NCBI GenBank assembly: GCA_023439425.1
Contig: JAEXNZ010000412.1
Location: 1 to 6,920, forward strand
Length of the DNA stretch: 6,920 bases
Source: Pseudomonadota bacterium
GTDB lineage: Bacteria; Pseudomonadota; Gammaproteobacteria; Xanthomonadales; Xanthomonadaceae
Direction: 5' to 3'
Of this stretch, positions 1-5,968 are shown piece after piece. How positions within the stretch are numbered: the first letter of the stretch is position 1; the number at the start of each line of letters is the position of its first letter. The notes below the pieces were generated by a model. It was not told the origin of the DNA. It saw only the letters and a list, made by a program, of their open reading frames with translations, and did not search any database. A program made the translations under genes and the position numbers.

Positions 1-768
1 CGCATCCCGCTGTCAGGCGAGACCAGTTCCATCGGCCCTTTGGCAACCAGATCACGCAGGCCACGGCCCTTGCGCGACCAGCCCAGATGGCCCTCTGGCT
101 GCACGGTGACTTCGAAGCGCTCGGCCGGGAAATCGCGTAGCTGATACTCCCCGACAAACCGGGTCGAGATCTCCGGGGTGAGCGCAGTGGTGCTGACCAT
201 GCTCGACGGTGCCAAGTCCGGCCACCGCCAGGTATCGGCAAGCGCGCGGGCAATCTCGTGGGTCAACGTCATGCCTTCATCGGCATTGGTCATGATGGCG
301 GCACCTTGGCAGGTGTCGGGGTACATCAGCCAGAGGGTGCGATACCCCACGGGCGCTCCGGTGTGGCTGAACTTTCTCGGCTTGCCTTCGGGCGAGACTT
401 CCACACCCAGACCCCAGTTGCCGATCTGGCGTATTGGCCGGCGCGGTGCCGTCGAGTATCTGCTCCAGGCTGGGTAACGGCTGGTCACGCGGATAGCCCT
501 TGAACCCCGCAACGCTCAAAAATCCGCGCGCCTCGACGATCCGACAATTCTCGACCACCGCCACGCTGACACCGGGCACGCCGTAATGGCGCATGCGTTC
601 GTCGATGGAGAATCGCTGGTCGGGCGCGGTATCCAGTACCAACTGGCGGCGCAGCGCGGTGCTGAAGTCGGGCACATCGTCCGCTACGGCAAACCCGGGC
701 GAAAGCAGGCCGGCAACCAAAACCGGAGTCCAGGTGCAGAGAATCAGAGAACGACTGCAACGCGCCAT
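1..768 (-). pseudogene. Decayed exported serine hydrolase (beta-lactamase/PBP-like family), partial
   Basis: Intact members are exported hydrolases acting on amide or ester bonds through a Ser-Lys pair (SxxK), a YxN motif and an HTG/KTG box. Three family blocks are legible here. Block 1 (about 768-523) has a signal peptide (hydrophobic to about residue 29, AVA before DD) and the N-terminal block HYGVPGVSVAVVENCRIVEA. At about 516-522 it joins directly, in frame, to a middle block (AGFKGYPRDQPLPSLEQILD, to about 430), so the stretch expected to hold SxxK is missing. Near 425-431 the frame changes, and block 3 runs open from 425 to the window edge (NWGLGVEVSPEGKPRKFSHT, then GAPVGYRT and AAIMTNADEGM); the YxN stretch is missing between blocks 2 and 3. 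The HTG box survives. The start at 768 is preferred over 774 because AAGGA (778-774) sits 5 nt before it. It lies 78 bp downstream of the LysR gene on the same strand. A sequencing error could explain one frame change but not two missing segments. Confidence 0.85.
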
Positions 769-834
769 GATCATCCTTGGTGGGAAACTTGGGCGGCCGG
801 AGACTGGCAGCTGCTTATGGATGATTGCCGGTTT

Positions 835-843
835 GGGGGGGGG
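835..843. repeat. Nine-base G homopolymer (C9 on the minus strand)
   Basis: Nine consecutive G residues lie just after the stop codon of the LysR gene and about 67 bp upstream of the hydrolase pseudogene start. Runs of this length are prone to slippage. It is outside any coding frame, so length changes could only alter spacing in the leader or promoter region of the hydrolase remnant. Confidence 0.6.
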
Positions 844-846
844 TGT

Positions 847-1746
847 TCAAGCACGTGAATGCCGAAGGCTCCGCTGAAACCGCGGCACGCCCCGCAACTG
901 CTCCACCAGCCACCGCGCCGGACCCGATAGCGGCCATTCGGCGCGATGGATCAGCCACAACGTATCGACCACCGGCTCGCCGCAGTCCACCACGCGGAGC
1001 GCTTCCGGTTGTGCGAACGACTCGCGCGCGTGTCGCGGGATGACAGTAAATCCCAGCCCGCGTGCGACCGGCTCGAGAATCAGCGCCACCTGGTTGGTGA
1101 AGCCATGCACCGGCAGCGTGCCGACACCGGGATTCCCCGGGTAGCGGCGCGAGAGCAGGCGGGTGGCCATGGCACGACCGTCTGGATGGTCGATGAAGCC
1201 CAGTCGCTGCAGGTCGGACCACTGCTCTGCCACTTCGCCCGCAGGGACCACCAGTTCCAATGATTCCTCGGTGAAGGCGGTGGCGAGCAGACGAGGATCA
1301 TCTGGTTTGAGCGTGACCAACCCCAGCTCGTACTGCTTCTGCAGCACCGCCTGCAGGATGTCCGGGTCGGGAGCAAAGCGATGGCGGATGCACAATCCCG
1401 GATGGTTTTGCTGGTAGTCCAGCAGAATCGGGTACAGCGCCAGCCCGACGCTGCCGGGGGTGATGAAGCTCACCTCGCCCACGTCGGTAGCCGCGTCACT
1501 CAGGCTCGCCCGCAGGCGGCGTTCGGCGCGCTCGGTTTCCTGCACGTAGGTCAGCAGCGCCACGCCCGCAGGCGTAAGTTCAACCTGGCGCGGTCGGCGG
1601 ATGAACAGTGGACCGAACTCGCCCTCCAGATGCCGCACGTGCTGACTGACCGCCGCCTGGGTGAGTCCCAGCGCATGGGCGGCGCGGGTGAAGCCGCCGG
1701 TACTGGCGACGGTGGCGAATGAGCGCAACCAATGCGGATTCCGCAT
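847..1746 (-). CDS. LysR-family transcriptional regulator
   Basis: This is a 299-residue protein, the usual size for a LysR-type regulator. The N-terminal winged helix-turn-helix covers about residues 1-60, with the typical pattern GGFTRAAHALGLTQAAVSQH (17-36) followed by HLE, LFIRR and LTPAG. A linker helix (TYVQETERAERRLRASL) leads to the periplasmic-binding-like effector domain (about 90-290), which includes the late conserved stretch GLGFTVIPRHARESF. It is a cytoplasmic DNA-binding protein; the effector is not predictable from sequence. The ATG at 1746 is preceded by a weak AAGAG site 6 nt away. The gene diverges from the XenA-like reductase with 96 bp between the starts, the classic arrangement of a LysR regulator and its target. 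A perfect palindrome 8 bp upstream of its start suggests autoregulation. The hydrolase remnant follows on the same strand and may once have been a second target or an operon partner. Family assignment is very secure; the regulon is inferred. Confidence 0.95.
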   Translation of the reverse strand: MRNPHWLRSFATVASTGGFTRAAHALGLTQAAVSQHVRHLEGEFGPLFIRRPRQVELTPAGVALLTYVQETERAERRLRASLSDAATDVGEVSFITPGSVGLALYPILLDYQQNHPGLCIRHRFAPDPDILQAVLQKQYELGLVTLKPDDPRLLATAFTEESLELVVPAGEVAEQWSDLQRLGFIDHPDGRAMATRLLSRRYPGNPGVGTLPVHGFTNQVALILEPVARGLGFTVIPRHARESFAQPEALRVVDCGEPVVDTLWLIHRAEWPLSGPARWLVEQLRGVPRFQRSLRHSRA

Positions 1747-1754
1747 AACGAACT

Positions 1755-1771
1755 CTTATCCAAAGGATAAG
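1755..1771. promoter_or_regulatory. Probable LysR-type operator palindrome
   Basis: CTTATCC-AAA-GGATAAG is a perfect 7-bp inverted repeat with a 3-bp centre. It contains the T-N11-A pattern (T1757, A1769) typical of LysR-family binding sites. It lies 8 bp upstream of the regulator's start, overlapping its weak ribosome-binding region, and 72 bp upstream of the reductase start. Binding there would fit self-repression plus control of the divergent gene. The structure is seen directly; its use by this regulator is inferred from position. Confidence 0.6.
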
Positions 1772-1814
1772 GTGCCATTAGAGCACCAATGGGTCCGGGA
1801 TCCCTAGCCTTATC
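1771..1814. promoter_or_regulatory. Secondary inverted repeat and third half-site in the divergent promoter region
   Basis: GGTGC (1771-1775) and GCACC (1783-1787) form a second inverted repeat abutting the main palindrome. CCTTATC at 1808-1814 is the exact reverse complement of GATAAGG at 1766-1772, giving a third copy of the half-site 29 bp upstream of the reductase start. LysR tetramers commonly contact a recognition site and a weaker activation site, which such spacing could serve. I found no clear -35/-10 pair on either strand in this interval. Confidence 0.4.
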
Positions 1815-1842
1815 AGGTGAAACTCCCCTACCCGAGACCCTG

Positions 1843-2958
1843 ATGGCCGCTCTGTTTACCCCGTTCCAGCTGAAAGACATCACCCTGCGCAACCGCATCG
1901 CCATTCCGCCCATGTGCCAGTACTCAGCGCACGAGGGTTACCTGAGCGACTGGCATGCGCCCCACTACGCCGGCATGGCGCGCGGCGGGGCCGGCCTGGT
2001 GATCGTGGAAGCCACCGCTGTATCGCCGGAAGGCCGCATCACTCCCGGGTGCGCAGGGTTGTGGGAAGACGGGCAGATCGAGGGCATGGCCCGGGTCGCC
2101 AGCGCAATCAAGGCCGCCGGTGCGGTGCCCGGCATCCAGATTGGCCATGCCGGACGCAAGGCCAGCGCCAACCTGCCGTGGGAAGGCGATGACCACATCC
2201 CTGAGGGCGACCGCCGTGGCTGGCCTACCTTGGCTCCCTCGGCCATTGCCTTCGGTGCGGGCCTGCCGAAGGTGCCCGGTGCGATGACCCTGGACGACAT
2301 TGCCCGGGTGCAGGCTGACTTCGTGGCATCAGCGAAACGCGCACTGGCGGCCGGTTTCCAGTGGCTGGAGCTGCACTTCGCACACGGCTATCTGGCGCAG
2401 AGCTTCTTCTCGCCGGTGGCCAACCAGCGCACCGACCGCTACGGCGGCAGCGCGGAGAACCGGGGCCGGTTCCTGCTGGAAACCCTGGCCGCCGTACGCG
2501 CGGTGTGGCCGGAACACCTGCCGCTGACCGCACGTTTTGGCGTGGTCGAATACGACGGCCACGACGACACCTTCTATCCCGAAGCCGCACAACTGGTACG
2601 GCAGATGCGCGACGGCGGGCTGGACCTGATCGACGCCAGCATTGGCTTCTCCACGTTGAACAGCAAGGCACCGTGGGGACCGGGCTTCTTCGTACCGGTG
2701 GCCGCGCGGTTGAAGCAGGACGTGCAGATGCCGGTGGCGGGCAGCTGGTGCATTGACGATCCGCACATGGCGGAGAAGGCGATTGCCGAGGGCAGCATGG
2801 ATCTGGTGCTGATCGCGCGGGCGCATCTGGCCAACCCGCACTATCCGTATCAGCTGGCGATTGCGCTGGGTGAGGAGAATCCCGCGTGGACGCTGCCGGC
2901 ACCGTATGCGCATTGGTTGTCGCGTTATCGCGGACCCGGGAGGGGCGCTGCGCAGTAA
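1843..2958 (+). CDS. xenA: Old yellow enzyme family NAD(P)H:flavin ene-reductase, XenA type
   Basis: This 371-residue FMN oxidoreductase is expected to reduce activated C=C bonds, and possibly nitro compounds or nitrate esters, with NAD(P)H in the cytoplasm. As I remember Pseudomonas putida XenA, residue numbering matches it: Cys25 (in IPPMCQY) and Tyr27 near the flavin, Gln99 and HAGRKA (102-107), the substrate-binding pair His178/His181 with Tyr183 (HFAHGY), Arg231, and Trp302 and Trp358. YGG and ENRGRFLLE (200-213) are typical of the family. The start at 1843 gives the canonical MAALFTPFQLKDITLRNR; an in-frame ATG at 1789 would add 18 unrelated residues and lacks a ribosome site. It is divergent from a LysR regulator with shared operators and is followed by a hairpin terminator, so it is probably a single-gene unit. 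Position 303 is Cys where I recall Gly in XenA. The class is secure; the natural substrate is unknown. Confidence 0.95.
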   Translation: MAALFTPFQLKDITLRNRIAIPPMCQYSAHEGYLSDWHAPHYAGMARGGAGLVIVEATAVSPEGRITPGCAGLWEDGQIEGMARVASAIKAAGAVPGIQIGHAGRKASANLPWEGDDHIPEGDRRGWPTLAPSAIAFGAGLPKVPGAMTLDDIARVQADFVASAKRALAAGFQWLELHFAHGYLAQSFFSPVANQRTDRYGGSAENRGRFLLETLAAVRAVWPEHLPLTARFGVVEYDGHDDTFYPEAAQLVRQMRDGGLDLIDASIGFSTLNSKAPWGPGFFVPVAARLKQDVQMPVAGSWCIDDPHMAEKAIAEGSMDLVLIARAHLANPHYPYQLAIALGEENPAWTLPAPYAHWLSRYRGPGRGAAQ

Positions 2959-2976
2959 AGAGCAGTTTGAGACAGA

Positions 2977-3010
2977 GCCCTCGGCAACATCTGCCGAGGG
3001 CCGTTTGTAA
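2977..3010 (+). terminator. Intrinsic terminator of the ene-reductase gene
   Basis: GCCCTCGGCA (2977-2986) pairs perfectly with TGCCGAGGGC (2992-3001) around a 5-base loop, 18 bp after the stop codon. The following tail (CGTTTGTAAG) is only weakly T-rich, so termination may be incomplete. The stem is strong and well placed. Confidence 0.8.
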
Positions 3011-3309
3011 GGCGTGGACCCGGCTTGTCATCACCTGGGCCGCCTGCTGCAGCTAGCGCACAGACAGTGTCTGTGAATCGCTCGAATCAGAGTGTTGAGG
3101 CTATTGGCGACACTGGCGCGCTCGCCGGGTCGAGTCACACCCCATCGAGAACTCCGGGTTTGCCAGCAAACTTCCGGCCGATGTCGCTCATGGCCTCGCG
3201 GCTGCTTGAGGGAGAGCGTAGCGTCCATCCGAAGCTGCGAGACCAATTCACGCATTGTCGATTGCAGCTGGTTTTCCACATCAGCCAATCAGCAAACGGG
3301 AGAAAAGAG
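3011..3309. other. Gene-poor interval between the ene-reductase and the radC unit
   Basis: No reading frame here is convincing on either strand. Plus-strand frames look like random translation. The minus strand has an 85-codon frame (3288-3031) that begins plausibly (MADVENQLQSTMRELVSQLR) but turns into arginine-, cysteine- and tryptophan-rich text and has no ribosome site. Another minus frame contains a protein-like stretch (EAMSDIGRKFAGKPGVLDGV) ending around 3135. Together they could be a frameshifted gene remnant, but the evidence is thin. The interval also holds a 17-bp palindrome at 3059-3075 and must contain whatever promoter drives the small membrane peptide and radC; I could not identify a clear one. 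Confidence 0.5.
3059..3075. promoter_or_regulatory. 17-bp perfect palindrome, possible operator
   Basis: CACAGACA-G-TGTCTGTG is an uninterrupted inverted repeat with 8-bp arms around one central base. It is too tight to fold as a hairpin, which suggests a dimeric protein binding site rather than an RNA structure. It is 235 bp upstream of the small peptide start and no regulator gene is adjacent. A chance occurrence is possible but unlikely at this length. Confidence 0.35.
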
Positions 3310-3432
3310 ATGACAACGTTCGTGGTCGTCGCCTCAGTCGTGATTTCAATCCTTGGCCTCGCAACTGGCATCTACTCAGTCTTGGCCGACCGGAAGTACA
3401 AGGCACGCAAGAGTGATGCCGAACGTCAGTGA
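3310..3432 (+). CDS. Small single-pass membrane peptide (hypothetical)
   Basis: This 40-residue reading frame has a hydrophobic segment at about residues 3-25 (FVVVASVVISILGLATGIYS) followed by a short basic, charged tail (DRKYKARKSDAERQ). That is the layout of a small inner-membrane protein with its positive tail probably in the cytoplasm. A GGGAG site (3298-3302) precedes the ATG by 7 nt. The frame continues open upstream to 3025, but that part does not look like protein. Its end overlaps the radC start by 17 nt, so the two may be translationally coupled. Third codon positions are less GC-rich than in argS, with three TCA serine codons, which fits either a weakly expressed or a recently acquired gene. 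I do not recognise a family. The ribosome site, hydropathy and overlap support it; its small size keeps the call moderate. Confidence 0.5.
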   Translation: MTTFVVVASVVISILGLATGIYSVLADRKYKARKSDAERQ

Positions 3433-4102
3433 CTGGCCAAAGGACGAGCGTCCTCGGGAAAGCTTGATCGCCAACGGACCGGCGGCGTTGACCGATACCC
3501 AGTTGGTGGCACTTCTGCTGATGACCGGCCAAAAGGGACGCCACGTCATGGAGATCGCGCGCGAGTTGCTGGAGGCCCACGGACCTCTCCGGAGGCTGCT
3601 CGATATGCCGGCCAAGGACCAGTCGAAGTTGCCGGGGCTGGGCATGGCCAAGGCATGCATGCTGGTGGCAAGTCTGGAGCTGGCCCGGCGTCATCTCTCG
3701 GCGAAGCTCGCCCAGGGAGAACTGCTCAGCGACCCTCTCGCTGCCCAGTGCTACTTCAAGCAGCGTCTACGCAGCCGGCCGGTGGAGGTTTTCGCGGCCC
3801 TCTTCCTCGACAACCGCCACCGCATGCTGGCCTTCGAAGAGTTGTTCTCGGGCACGATCGATGCGTCCGGGGTCTACCCCCGCGAAGTCGCCCGCCATGC
3901 CCTGCTGCACAACGCGGCGGCCGTGATCGTCGGCCACAACCACCCGTCCGGGCATGCCGAACCGTCGGCGGCCGACCGGCATGTCACCGTGGAGCTGCAG
4001 GCGGCACTGCAGCTGGTCGGGGTGCGGCTGCTGGACCATATCGTGGTTGGGGAGGGGGAGCCGGTGTCGATGGCCGAGCGGGGGTGGTTGGGGCAGGTTT
4101 GA
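3416..4102 (+). CDS. radC: RadC-family JAB/MPN domain protein
   Basis: The protein is 228 residues from the ATG at 3416, the usual RadC length, and opens with the family N-terminus (DWPKDERPRESLIANGPAAL). A UPF0758-type N-terminal helical part includes a helix-hairpin-helix-like LPGLGMAKA (72-80). The C-terminal MPN/JAB domain (about 105-228) carries the metal motif H174-x-H176-P-S-G with D187 (VGHNHPSGHAEPSAADR) and ends LLDHIVVGEGEPVSMAERGW. All three expected zinc ligands are present, so the fold should be intact. The historical link to DNA repair is disputed and the biochemical role is not settled. The frame is open upstream to 3353, but that extension is unlike RadC; GTG 3413 is a possible alternative start. 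The ribosome site is poor (AAGAG only 2 nt away), which fits coupling to the overlapping small peptide. It is followed by a hairpin element and then argS on the same strand. Confidence 0.93.
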   Translation: MPNVSDWPKDERPRESLIANGPAALTDTQLVALLLMTGQKGRHVMEIARELLEAHGPLRRLLDMPAKDQSKLPGLGMAKACMLVASLELARRHLSAKLAQGELLSDPLAAQCYFKQRLRSRPVEVFAALFLDNRHRMLAFEELFSGTIDASGVYPREVARHALLHNAAAVIVGHNHPSGHAEPSAADRHVTVELQAALQLVGVRLLDHIVVGEGEPVSMAERGWLGQV

Positions 4103-4123
4103 GGCTGAACGGGGCGGTCAGGT

Positions 4124-4185
4124 CGAGGGGGTACACGGTTCGTCGTGGGCCGGCCAACGGCCGGCGCTGCCGGGTTACCCCCTCG
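4124..4185. repeat. Nested hairpin, REP-like palindromic element
   Basis: Outer arms CGAGGGGGTA (4124-4133) and TACCCCCTCG (4176-4185) are perfect complements and enclose an inner perfect stem, GCCGGCC (4149-4155) and GGCCGGC (4159-4165) with an AAC loop. It begins 22 bp after the radC stop. The inner GGCCGGCCAACGGCCGGC core resembles, from memory, the GTAG-headed REP elements abundant in Stenotrophomonas and the REPs of Pseudomonas. It has no T-tract, so it is a poor classical terminator, but it could stabilise the 3' end of radC mRNA or attenuate read-through into argS. The pairing is seen directly; membership of a repeat family needs a genome-wide count. Confidence 0.6.
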
Positions 4186-4222
4186 CTGGGGGGCGGTTCA
4201 ATGGTTTGGGGCCCATCTGGGC

Positions 4223-4228
4223 TAAAAT
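4223..4228 (+). promoter_or_regulatory. Candidate -10 element of the argS promoter
   Basis: TAAAAT stands out as the only A/T-rich hexamer in the GC-rich gap before argS, 36 bp ahead of its start codon. The best -35 candidate is TTCAAT (4197-4202), but the 20-bp spacing is longer than ideal. It is placed beyond the hairpin element, so argS and the SPOR gene probably have their own promoter. Confidence 0.4.
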
Positions 4229-4264
4229 TGCCGATTCCGCCGCTCCAGTCTCAAAGCAGGCCTT

Positions 4265-5950
4265 GTGAAAAATCTCCTCCGCGCCCTGATCAACCAGGGC
4301 ATTGAAGCCCTGCGTGCCAACGGTACGCTGCCGGCCGATACCCTCACCCCGGACTTCGTGGTGGAACGCCCGAAGACCCGTGAGCACGGCGATTTCGCCA
4401 CCAATGCCGCGATGCTGCTGGCCAAAGCCGCGCGCAGCAACCCGCGCGCCGTGGCCCAGGCCCTGGTCGATGCACTGCCAAAGAGCGACGACGTGACCGG
4501 CGTGGACATCGCCGGCCCGGGCTTCATCAATTTCCGCCTGGCTGCCAGCGCCTACCAGCGCGAGGCCGCCTTCGTGCTGAAGGAAGGGGCTGATTACGGC
4601 CACAACCTGAGCGGCAATGGTCGCACCGTGGGCGTGGAATACGTGTCGGCCAACCCGACCGGTCCGCTGCACGTCGGGCACGGCCGCGCTGCCGCCATCG
4701 GCGACTGCCTGGCGCGCCTGCTGGACGCCAATGGCTGGAACGCCAAGCGCGAGTTCTACTACAACGACGCCGGCGTGCAGATCGAGAATCTGGCGCTGTC
4801 CACCCAGGCCCGCGCCAAGGGCCTGAAGCCGGACGACGCCGGCTGGCCGGAAGCGGGCTACCGCGGCGACTACATCCAGGACGTGGCCGATGCCTACCTG
4901 GCCGGGGCCAAGGTCGAGCTGGAAGGCCACACCGTGGTCGGCGAGCGCGATCCGGACAACCTGGACGGCATCCGCCGCTTCGCCGTGGCCTACCTGCGCA
5001 ACGAGCAGAACCAGGATCTGGCCGCATTCGGGGTGGATTTCGACATCTACTTCCTGGAAAGCTCGCTGTACAAGGACGGCAAGGTCGAAGAGACCGTGGC
5101 CCAGCTGAACGCGGCCGGCCACACCTACGAGGAAGGCGGCGCGCTGTGGCTGCGTTCGACCGACTTCGGTGACGACAAGGACCGCGTGATGCGCAAGTCC
5201 GACGGCACCTACACCTACTTCCTGCCGGACGTGGCCTACCACCTGAGCAAGTGGCAGCGCGGCTACGAGCGCGCCATCACCGAACTGGGTGCGGACCACC
5301 ACGGTTCGCTGGCACGCGTGCGCGCCGGCCTGCAGGCGCTGGACGTGGGCATTCCGAAGGGCTGGCCGGAATACGTGCTGCACCAGATGGTGACGGTGAT
5401 GCGCGGCGGCGAGGAAGTGAAGCTGTCCAAGCGTGCCGGCAGCTACCTGACCCTGCGCGACCTGATCGACGAAGCCGGCCGCGATGCGACCCGCTGGTTC
5501 CTGATTGCGCGCAAGCCGGATTCGCAGCTGACCTTCGATATCGATCTGGCCCGTCAGCAGAGCAATGACAACCCGGTGTTCTACGTGCAGTATGCGCACG
5601 CCCGCGTGTGCAGCCTGCTGCGCCAGGCCCAGGAAAAGGGTCTGAGCTTCAGCCAGGGCGATGTCGCGTCGCTGGCAACCCTGGGCGACGACGCTTCGCT
5701 GTGGCTGATGGTGGAAATGTCGCGCTTCCCGGAAGTGGTGGAAGCGGCCGGTATTGCACTGGAACCGCACCTGATCGCGCAGTATCTGCGTGAATTGGCG
5801 CACGCCTTCCACACGTGGTATCACGGCACGCAGGTGCTGGTGGCTGACGATGCCGAGCGTAATGCCAAGCTGACGCTGGCGTGCGCGGCGCGCCAGGTGC
5901 TCGCCAATGGCTTGAACCTCCTGGGCGTTTCCGCCCCGGAAAAAATGTAA
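4265..5950 (+). CDS. argS: Arginyl-tRNA synthetase
   Basis: This cytoplasmic class I aminoacyl-tRNA synthetase joins arginine to its tRNA using ATP. The 561-residue length is normal for bacterial ArgRS. An N-terminal additional domain (about 1-110, with FVVERPKTREHGDFATNAAM) for tRNA D-loop contacts precedes the catalytic Rossmann core. The ATP-binding HIGH box is present as HVGH (136-139, in SANPTGPLHVGHGR), followed by FYYNDAG (164-170), ADHHG (343-347) and the KMSKS-like loop KLSKRAG (386-392). The C-terminal anticodon-binding helical domain begins near VFYVQYAHAR (438-447) and ends VSAPEKM, a typical family C-terminus. Translation starts at a GTG; the first residues (MKNLLRALINQGIEALRANG) fit the family and a weak GCAGG precedes it. 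The SPOR gene begins 18 bp after its stop and is probably cotranscribed. No defects are seen. Confidence 0.98.
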   Translation: MKNLLRALINQGIEALRANGTLPADTLTPDFVVERPKTREHGDFATNAAMLLAKAARSNPRAVAQALVDALPKSDDVTGVDIAGPGFINFRLAASAYQREAAFVLKEGADYGHNLSGNGRTVGVEYVSANPTGPLHVGHGRAAAIGDCLARLLDANGWNAKREFYYNDAGVQIENLALSTQARAKGLKPDDAGWPEAGYRGDYIQDVADAYLAGAKVELEGHTVVGERDPDNLDGIRRFAVAYLRNEQNQDLAAFGVDFDIYFLESSLYKDGKVEETVAQLNAAGHTYEEGGALWLRSTDFGDDKDRVMRKSDGTYTYFLPDVAYHLSKWQRGYERAITELGADHHGSLARVRAGLQALDVGIPKGWPEYVLHQMVTVMRGGEEVKLSKRAGSYLTLRDLIDEAGRDATRWFLIARKPDSQLTFDIDLARQQSNDNPVFYVQYAHARVCSLLRQAQEKGLSFSQGDVASLATLGDDASLWLMVEMSRFPEVVEAAGIALEPHLIAQYLRELAHAFHTWYHGTQVLVADDAERNAKLTLACAARQVLANGLNLLGVSAPEKM

Positions 5951-5968
5951 TCACTGGAGTAGCAGTAA

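Noticed and set aside
277..774. An intact 165-residue secreted protein on the minus strand
   Set aside because: Its last 50 or so residues are out-of-frame translation of the hydrolase C-terminal block, so it is the front of a broken gene, not a new protein, although a truncated product could still be made.
1789..1842. N-terminal extension of the ene-reductase from an upstream ATG
   Set aside because: The 18 added residues do not match the family, there is no ribosome site, and starting at 1843 makes the active-site numbering coincide with XenA.
2225..3034. Minus-strand frame opposite the ene-reductase (269 codons)
   Set aside because: It spans the reductase's terminator hairpin and is Arg/Pro/Ser-rich without motifs; a shadow of the GC-rich coding strand.
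3353..3415. Longer radC starting at 3353
   Set aside because: The extra 21 residues come from the overlapping small peptide region and do not resemble RadC; the family N-terminus begins at 3416.
4175..5824. Very long open frame on the minus strand opposite argS (549 codons)
   Set aside because: It is a shadow of argS caused by GC-rich codon bias; the translation is His/Val/Gln/Gly-rich with no recognisable domain.
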